Source of the DNA: JAUYIW01 sp043818555
Lineage (GTDB): Bacteria > Patescibacteriota > Patescibacteriia > UBA9934
Direction: 5' to 3'
DNA length: 34,651 nucleotides
Assembly (NCBI GenBank): GCA_043818555.1
Contig: JBDRFP010000021.1
Coordinates: 1-34,651, forward strand
Each line of letters opens with the position of its first letter. The stretch's first letter is position 1. Positions 30,559 to 34,651 of this stretch are shown here, one piece after another. Position numbers and translations under genes: made by a program. Under the pieces are notes generated by a model. The model made no database searches and was not told where the DNA came from. It saw nothing but the letters and a program-made list of their open reading frames with translations.

Positions 30559-30640
30559 CACCATCTCGAGCGAGTAGGCAATCAGCCGAGTCGAGAGATC
30601 TCTCCGCTCGCTCGTGACACCTGGCTCGGTCAAGATGGTG
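30559..30640. repeat. Palindromic repeat, CACCATCT family
   Basis: The ends CACCATCT and AGATGGTG are inverted; inside are CGAGTCGAGAGATCTCTCCG and CTCGGTCA. It shares its ends and core with 26047-26125. It lies between rpsR and epmA. Confidence 0.7.
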
Positions 30641-30688
30641 TATATTAATCCAGTCTTATCTAGTCAAGAATCCAGCCAAATCGATTCC

Positions 30689-30922
30689 CTACTTAATCAC
30701 AAACGGTAGCAATGCCATAATGCGTGAGCGCTTAATTTCCTGCGCCAACTTTCGCTGGTGAGTGGTACAAAGCCCGCTTCGCTTGCGTGGCACAATTTTT
30801 GCAAACGAAGAAAGGTACCGCTTCAGTAGTTCGGTATTTTTGTAATCAAGCACCAGTCGCTTATTCACGCAAAAATTGCAGTACTTGTCTTGCTTTTTGA
30901 GTAATGATTGTCGTTTCTTCAT
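30689..30922 (-). CDS. rpsR: Ribosomal protein bS18
   Basis: A 77-residue small-subunit protein that binds next to bS6. Family text: YCNFCVNKRLVLDYKNTELL, KRYLSSFAKIVPRKRSGLC, THQRKLAQEIKRSRIMALLP. C15, C18, C52 and H55 form a zinc site, so this is the zinc-binding form. It ends the rpsF-ssb-rpsR operon. rplI (bL9), which often follows, is absent here; loss of bL9 is known from some CPR groups. Confidence 0.97.
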   Translation of the reverse strand: MKKRQSLLKKQDKYCNFCVNKRLVLDYKNTELLKRYLSSFAKIVPRKRSGLCTTHQRKLAQEIKRSRIMALLPFVIK

Positions 30923-31021
30923 AATTGATTCACACGGTTCCTACTGATGTACTGATTGTTACCGATATACTGATCGGTAAATCAGTAACTATCGGTGCAT
31001 CGGTAGGGTCCTGGTTTCTAG

Positions 31022-31531
31022 TTAAAATGGAATGTCTTCGATCTTGATTTCGTCGTCCGGATTTGCTGACGGCTCGTCCATTATCGGAGGCGCAATATCC
31101 GAACCTGATCCAGATTGCGCGCCATACCCGCCGCTTGGCTGGGCATTGTATCCGCCACTTGCCTGCGCGCCATACCCGCCACCGCCACCGCCTGGAGCGC
31201 CCGAGCGGTCAAGCATCACCATATTCTCAGCAACAATTTCGGTTCGGTATCTGCGGACGCCATCCTGCCCTTCCCAGTCGCGGGTCTGCAGCCTGCCTTC
31301 AATAAATACCTTCTTCCCCTTTACCAAATACTGTCCGCAAATCTCAGCCAGCTTTCCCCACGCCACTACATTATGATATTCAACTTCCTCTTTGCGCTCT
31401 CCCTCCGGATTGTTCCAGCGTCGATTAGTTGCGACTCCGAAGTTACAAACCGCTCGCCCGCCTCCCGTCTGACGCATCTCCGGGTCGCGCGTAAGGTTGC
31501 CAATGATCATTGCTTTATTCAAACTTGACAT
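31022..31531 (-). CDS. ssb: Single-stranded DNA-binding protein
   Basis: A 169-residue protein with an N-terminal OB fold (MSSLNKAMIIGNLTRDPEMR, VEYHNVVAWGKLAEICGQYL, GRLQTRDWEGQDG), a Gly/Gln/Ser-rich flexible linker with GGYGAQ/GGYNAQ repeats (about 113-145), and the acidic interaction tip EIKIEDIPF that recruits repair and replication partners. It lies between rpsF and rpsR, the standard arrangement. Any integron cassette recombination through single strands would occur in its presence (inference). Confidence 0.97.
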   Translation of the reverse strand: MSSLNKAMIIGNLTRDPEMRQTGGGRAVCNFGVATNRRWNNPEGERKEEVEYHNVVAWGKLAEICGQYLVKGKKVFIEGRLQTRDWEGQDGVRRYRTEIVAENMVMLDRSGAPGGGGGGYGAQASGGYNAQPSGGYGAQSGSGSDIAPPIMDEPSANPDDEIKIEDIPF

Positions 31532-31586
31532 ATGTTTTTGGTTATCGCATTAAACTCAATCACTTAACCACTCAATCACTTTGAGC

Positions 31587-32072
31587 TTACACTCCCTTCA
31601 TAATATCACTATCCAGAATCTCATCCAGCTTCTTATCCAGCTCCTCTGAGCTCAGCTTCTCCTGCACCGGAGCAGCCTCCCGTTTCGGAACCTCTGTTGT
31701 CTTCCTAGGCTTTGCAGTGCGCTTGCCCTCTGGAGTAAGCGGTGGCTCATAGCCAACAATTCCCGGCGTTCCCTTAGGTATTTCGTTGCGCCTTACAAGA
31801 GTATGGCGCAACACAAAATCGGCCAGCCTCAAATCCTGGTCGATCTTTTTGAGCGCCGAGCCTTCAACATCCATAAATGCAAGGATGTAGGTCCCGTGTG
31901 TGATTGTCTTAATTGGGTAAGCCAGCTTTATCTTTCCGAGATTTTCGGTCTTCTCAATTCTAGCTTCGTTGGCCTCAAGAATCTTTGAGACCTTGTCGAT
32001 TACCCCGCCGATCTCGGTATCTGAGAATTTGGCAGGGACAATATAAAGTAGTTCGTATAGCATATTGGTCAT
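31587..32072 (-). CDS. rpsF: Ribosomal protein bS6
   Basis: A 161-residue protein; the first 95 residues are the S6 ferredoxin-like fold (YELLYIVPAKFSDTEIGGVI, NLGKIKLAYPIKTITHGTYI, LADFVLRHTLVRR). The remaining 60 are a charged Lys/Pro/Glu-rich extension (KRTAKPRKTTEVPKREAAP) ending in a predicted helix (LSSEELDKKLDEILDSDIM), longer than usual. The start is the ATG at 32072 or, equally possible, the one at 32063. First gene of the operon; promoter at 32205. Confidence 0.96.
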   Translation of the reverse strand: MTNMLYELLYIVPAKFSDTEIGGVIDKVSKILEANEARIEKTENLGKIKLAYPIKTITHGTYILAFMDVEGSALKKIDQDLRLADFVLRHTLVRRNEIPKGTPGIVGYEPPLTPEGKRTAKPRKTTEVPKREAAPVQEKLSSEELDKKLDEILDSDIMKGV

Positions 32073-32121
32073 CGGTCCAGCTTATATTGAGCAGGACAGC
32101 CTTTTTTGGCTATGGACAATG

Positions 32122-32186
32122 CCCTTCGATATAACTCAGGGCACCCTGAGCGAAGCGAGAGCTTTGCTCAAGTGGAGCCGAAGGGT
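32122..32186. repeat. Palindromic repeat CCCTTCG
   Basis: The ends CCCTTCG and CGAAGGG are inverted, with CTCAGGGCACCCTGAGCGAA inside, a form of the dispersed CCTGAGCGAA repeat. It lies in the rpsF leader. Confidence 0.6.
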
Positions 32187-32204
32187 GAATTAATTTGTGC
32201 TCGA

Positions 32205-32233
32205 ATATTAGCTGAATGGTGAAAAACTGTCAA
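32205..32233 (-). promoter_or_regulatory. Promoter of the rpsF-ssb-rpsR operon
   Basis: Minus strand: TTGACA, a 17-bp spacer and TAATAT. The leader of about 125 nt contains the CCCTTCG palindrome. Confidence 0.75.
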
Positions 32234-32266
32234 GTTTGAGCCCAAATCCACCTCCGATCCCCTTAT

Positions 32267-32324
32267 GCGCTTTCGCGCGAAAGCGCCTAAACATCTTAGG
32301 ACCTTTCGCGCGAAAGATCCTAAG
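32267..32324. repeat. Two CTTTCGCGCGAAAG palindromes
   Basis: GCGCTTTCGCGCGAAAGCGC (32267-32286) is a perfect palindrome; 32295-32324 runs CTTAGGA...TCCTAAG around CTTTCGCGCGAAAG, a 30-bp palindrome with one mismatch pair. They lie between the divergent rpsF and 32370 promoters. Confidence 0.7.
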
Positions 32325-32332
32325 CTCAAACT

Positions 32333-32361
32333 TTGACATTTATCGTTTCTGAGGCTATTAT
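32333..32361 (+). promoter_or_regulatory. Promoter of the 32370 methyltransferase
   Basis: TTGACA (32333-32338), a 17-bp spacer and TATTAT (32356-32361). The start codon is 8 bases after the -10, so the transcript is nearly leaderless. Confidence 0.7.
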
Positions 32362-32369
32362 CGCCACGT

Positions 32370-33572
32370 ATGCAAATATTTGCAGTACTAGGAAGTCATC
32401 CGGAGCTGTCGATTGCAGAAATCGAGGCTGTCACCGGCGCAAAGCCAACTTATTCAAACAATGAGGTGGCGGTTTTTGATGATGTTGATCTTGAGCTTAC
32501 CAAACTCCAAGCTCGCCTAGGCGGGACTCAGAAAGTTGGCTTTGTAATCGGTAGTCTTCCCGCCACTATCATCCCGAGTGAGCCGAAGGCGAATCGAGGG
32601 ATCTCTCGACTCCCGTTGGTCGCTCGAGATGACAAAGAAGAGCTTGTTAGTTTCCTGGCCTCCCAACTCACCGAAATCGTGCCCGACGGAAAGATCAACT
32701 TCGGCATTAGTGCTTACGACGATAAATTGTCTAAGACGACCAACTCGCTCGGGCTGGAGATCAAAAAGACGCTTAAAGAGTCTGGAAAATCGGCTCGTTT
32801 TGTTACATCAAAAGAACCAACCCTGTCTTCTGTTGTAGTAAAAAAGAATCACCTGCTCGACCGTGGAGCTGAATTTGTGTTGCTGATAATTAATAACGAG
32901 ATCGTAATCGGCCAAACTGCTGCTGTGCAAGACTTTGAAGATTGGTCGCACCGCGACTACGACCGCCCTGCGCGCGACCCAAAGCGCGGTATGCTCCCGC
33001 CCAAACTCGCTCGCATTATGATTAACCTGTCGGGCATCGACCCAGCTAACGCAACTCTGCTCGACCCTTTCTGCGGGTCAGGTACAGTGCCGATGGAAGC
33101 GGCAATGGTAGGCTTTGATAATCTGATTGGCGGAGACTCGTCAGAATCGGCGATTGAGGATACTCGGGAGAATCTCGAATGGCTTAAATCTGAAGGCTAC
33201 GATGTGCCAAGCTTTGAGCTTATTAATTCCAAAGCTGTCGACCTAGTCGATCTGGAAGTCGACGCGATCATCACCGAACCGTATTTGGGCAAGCCTCGCA
33301 CAGGCAAGGAATCGATCGCAACGGTGAAAAAAATGGTCAGCGAGATAGAAGCATTGTATCGGGATAGTTTTTCAACGCTTGCCGACCTACTCAAGCCGGG
33401 CGGTAAATTCGTGTTAGCAATCCCGGTTCACTTTGTTGATGGCGACCAAATCAAGCCTCAGGTTGATAAAATATTCCCACCTGACAAATTCAAAATTATA
33501 GGCCAGCCAACGCTCTACAAACAAAAAGGCCAATACATAGGCCGTGAGATTACCAAGATTCGCCTGAAATAA
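32370..33572 (+). CDS. Trm11/TrmG10-like RNA methyltransferase
   Basis: A 400-residue protein. The N-terminal half (1-190) fits a THUMP-like RNA-binding region; the C-terminal half is a Rossmann methyltransferase with motif I LLDPFCGSGTVPMEAAMVG (about 230-248) and a motif-IV segment ITEPYLGKP in place of the usual DPPY, plus LLKPGGKFVLAIP. This is the Trm-G10/Trm11 layout, enzymes that methylate N2 of tRNA G10; the substrate here is inferred. Residues about 67-88 (IIPSEPKANRGISRLPLVAR...) are encoded by a copy of the dispersed palindromic repeat, inserted in frame. There is no Shine-Dalgarno, and the promoter indicates a leaderless or near-leaderless mRNA. Confidence 0.85.
   Translation: MQIFAVLGSHPELSIAEIEAVTGAKPTYSNNEVAVFDDVDLELTKLQARLGGTQKVGFVIGSLPATIIPSEPKANRGISRLPLVARDDKEELVSFLASQLTEIVPDGKINFGISAYDDKLSKTTNSLGLEIKKTLKESGKSARFVTSKEPTLSSVVVKKNHLLDRGAEFVLLIINNEIVIGQTAAVQDFEDWSHRDYDRPARDPKRGMLPPKLARIMINLSGIDPANATLLDPFCGSGTVPMEAAMVGFDNLIGGDSSESAIEDTRENLEWLKSEGYDVPSFELINSKAVDLVDLEVDAIITEPYLGKPRTGKESIATVKKMVSEIEALYRDSFSTLADLLKPGGKFVLAIPVHFVDGDQIKPQVDKIFPPDKFKIIGQPTLYKQKGQYIGREITKIRLK
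32569..32632 (+). repeat. Palindromic repeat inside a coding sequence
   Basis: TCATCCCGAGTGAGCC at the left and CTCGAGATGA at the right are the ends; GGATCTCTCGAC lies in the middle. It is a member of the dispersed repeat family seen at 8391, 26047 and 30559, kept in frame without stop codons. Confidence 0.65.
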
Positions 33573-33584
33573 CAGGCGTTTTTT
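33561..33584 (+). terminator. Terminator of the 32370 methyltransferase
   Basis: CGCCTG, loop AAATAA (holding the stop codon), CAGGCG, TTTTTT. The coding end forms half of the hairpin. Confidence 0.8.
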
Positions 33585-33594
33585 GGTTGATGTC

Positions 33595-33623
33595 TTGACT
33601 TTTTGCCAATTTTATGATACTCT
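33595..33623 (+). promoter_or_regulatory. Promoter of the lytic transglycosylase gene
   Basis: TTGACT (33595-33600), a 17-bp spacer and TACTCT (33618-33623). Confidence 0.7.
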
Positions 33624-33659
33624 TTGCGGTCGTTCTGTCATAAACATTCTGGAGGAGAC

Positions 33660-34436
33660 ATGATCGTTCAATTCATTTTTCTGATCTGGGTATTTGCGTG
33701 CACAGAATCGGAAAAGGTAGATACAGGCTCGAGCGAGCCCTACGAGCCGACCGAGGAGCACCTGCTTCTCGATTTGATCGAGCAGATGTTCTACCGCTTT
33801 TCCGATCAGGCTGGACGCAGGAAGTGGTACGCGCGGTGCGAAACGCTCCGCCCCACATTCGAAAAGGCAGCGGCACTGACCGGATACGAGACCGAGTTTG
33901 CCATGGGTATGGCTCTTCACGAGTCGGCCGGGTGCCAAAAAGGCATCAAGGGCCGCCACGGCGAAATCGGGCTCATGCAGATCCGCAGCTCAACGCTCCG
34001 TGACTTTCGAAAAGAGGCCGCGAAGCTGCTTGAGATCAAGTCGGGTCAGGTGAACCTGTATTATCCATTCCACAATGCGGTCCTTGGGCTCGTTGTGTTG
34101 CGTAGTCGTGAACGCGGGCTTGGCGAAATGGAGAGCGCAAACGATTTCGCAAATGCGCTCCAGTCCTACAACCGTGGCGCAAGCGGGTACAAGCGCTCGC
34201 TCGCCAAGCACTTCGGCTGGTCGAGCGGCGACCCACTGCCATTTGTGCTAGATGTACAAGAAGCTGCCGGGCACTGCGAGTACGCTCAGATGATCTTTGC
34301 CGCGGCGGCAGAGATCCGCTTGAACGCCCGCAGCGTCAACACGTCGGAACGCGATTTCCTCAACCCGATCGACATCCCGGGCTGGTACCGGGAAGCCAAC
34401 AAGCCTCCCCCGGCTAAGGATGAAAAAGGGACGTAG
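33660..34436 (+). CDS. Lytic transglycosylase-like lipoprotein
   Basis: A 258-residue protein starting at ATG 33660, set by GGAGGAG 2 nt upstream; the frame from 33624 overlaps the promoter. Start MIVQFIFLIWVFACTESEKV: signal peptide with lipobox VFAC (Cys14). The catalytic domain (about 65-180) has the SLT fold marks: the glutamate in GMALHESAGC, EIGLMQIRSSTLRDF and ANALQSYNRGASGYKRSL. Such enzymes cleave peptidoglycan between MurNAc and GlcNAc, for wall remodelling or for passing another cell's wall. The leader (CTTTGCGGTCGTT, ATAAACATTC, TGGAGGA) is shared with the exported protein at 4796. Monocistronic, GC-rich. Confidence 0.88.
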   Translation: MIVQFIFLIWVFACTESEKVDTGSSEPYEPTEEHLLLDLIEQMFYRFSDQAGRRKWYARCETLRPTFEKAAALTGYETEFAMGMALHESAGCQKGIKGRHGEIGLMQIRSSTLRDFRKEAAKLLEIKSGQVNLYYPFHNAVLGLVVLRSRERGLGEMESANDFANALQSYNRGASGYKRSLAKHFGWSSGDPLPFVLDVQEAAGHCEYAQMIFAAAAEIRLNARSVNTSERDFLNPIDIPGWYREANKPPPAKDEKGT

Positions 34437-34448
34437 CCCCAACAACAG

Positions 34449-34486
34449 ACGGCGAATCCGCTAACCCGGGATCGCCGTTTTTCTTT
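34449..34486 (+). terminator. Terminator of the lytic transglycosylase gene
   Basis: ACGGCGA (34449-34455) pairs with TCGCCGT (34472-34478), followed by TTTTCTTTT. Confidence 0.8.
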
Positions 34487-34491
34487 TGATT

Positions 34492-34651
34492 TTGCTAATT
34501 TGGTACTATCGCCTGTATAAGATGAGATACATCGGTAACACCCGGAGATTTGGGTTTAATGCCCTAAAATCTCTTGGTAACATGCCGAAGTATGAATAAA
34601 ACTGCCGCTACAGGGATTCTCAATGTGGGCAATCCCTGTGTGAACTACTAT
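34492..34651 (+). other. Non-coding structured stretch cut by the window end
   Basis: A possible promoter (TTGCTA, 18 bp, TATAAG at 34516) is followed by about 130 nt with no open frame but clear pairing: ACAGGGATT with AATCCCTGT (34613-34641) and two GGTAACA motifs in similar contexts (CGGTAACACCCGG, TGGTAACATGCCG). It could be the 5' part of an RNA gene or a riboswitch leader. No known class recognised. Confidence 0.35.

Overview
This window looks like chromosomal DNA of a Candidate Phyla Radiation (Patescibacteria-type) bacterium. It carries a single, divergent 16S rRNA gene with substitutions in normally universal sites, no 23S or 5S gene behind it, and housekeeping genes of bacterial type (rpoB, rpoC, recA, ftsK, ruvC, yebC, trmD, rpsF-ssb-rpsR, efp). 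The standard code appears to be used: UGA serves as a stop in several genes. No sequence search was possible, so the exact phylum is left open.

Region 1 (1-3190) is the most striking. It is an integron-like array: unrelated single genes, on either strand and of very different base composition, are separated by four complete attC-like sites (79-209, 730-834, 1843-1970, 2432-2572). A partial site lies at the left edge and a degenerate one at about 3041. Each gene is wrapped by its own long inverted repeat whose outermost bases are the R' and R'' boxes. In an excised circle, each attC would therefore extend into a hairpin of some 60-90 bp per arm. Several cassettes carry their own promoter and terminator. 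A tyrosine recombinase (3193-4017) lies beside the array and overlaps trmD by ATGA. It lacks the extra segment typical of IntI.

Region 2 (4700-8520) holds two small exported-protein genes, an array of four phased AATAAAC repeats, the free-standing 16S gene with its own promoter, processing stem and terminator, and then a promoter-driven non-coding locus. That locus has a structured leader and ends in a CRISPR-like mini-array (40-nt repeats, 31-33-nt spacers, degenerating at the 3' end) with no cas genes nearby.

Region 3 (8520-12470) has short transcription units: an aspartate carbamoyltransferase, a methyltransferase, two genes of unknown function, and five tRNAs (Phe, Ile, Pro x2, Gly). A 96-bp MITE-like element with a 6-bp target duplication sits inside the tRNA-Gly terminator.

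Region 4 (12479-32072) is almost entirely minus strand. In transcription order it runs rpsF-ssb-rpsR, epmA (EF-P lysine ligase), a broken four-helix-bundle gene, efp, ftsK with a long acidic tail, a RodZ-like gene, recA, a 6S-like RNA, rpoB-rpoC, yebC, a methyltransferase, a coiled-coil gene, ruvC and a lipoprotein. Palindromic repeats occupy several spacers, and one copy lies in frame inside a methyltransferase gene (32370-33572). A lytic transglycosylase lipoprotein closes the window. Most recognisable promoters are TTGACA-like and TATAAT-like boxes exactly 17 bp apart.
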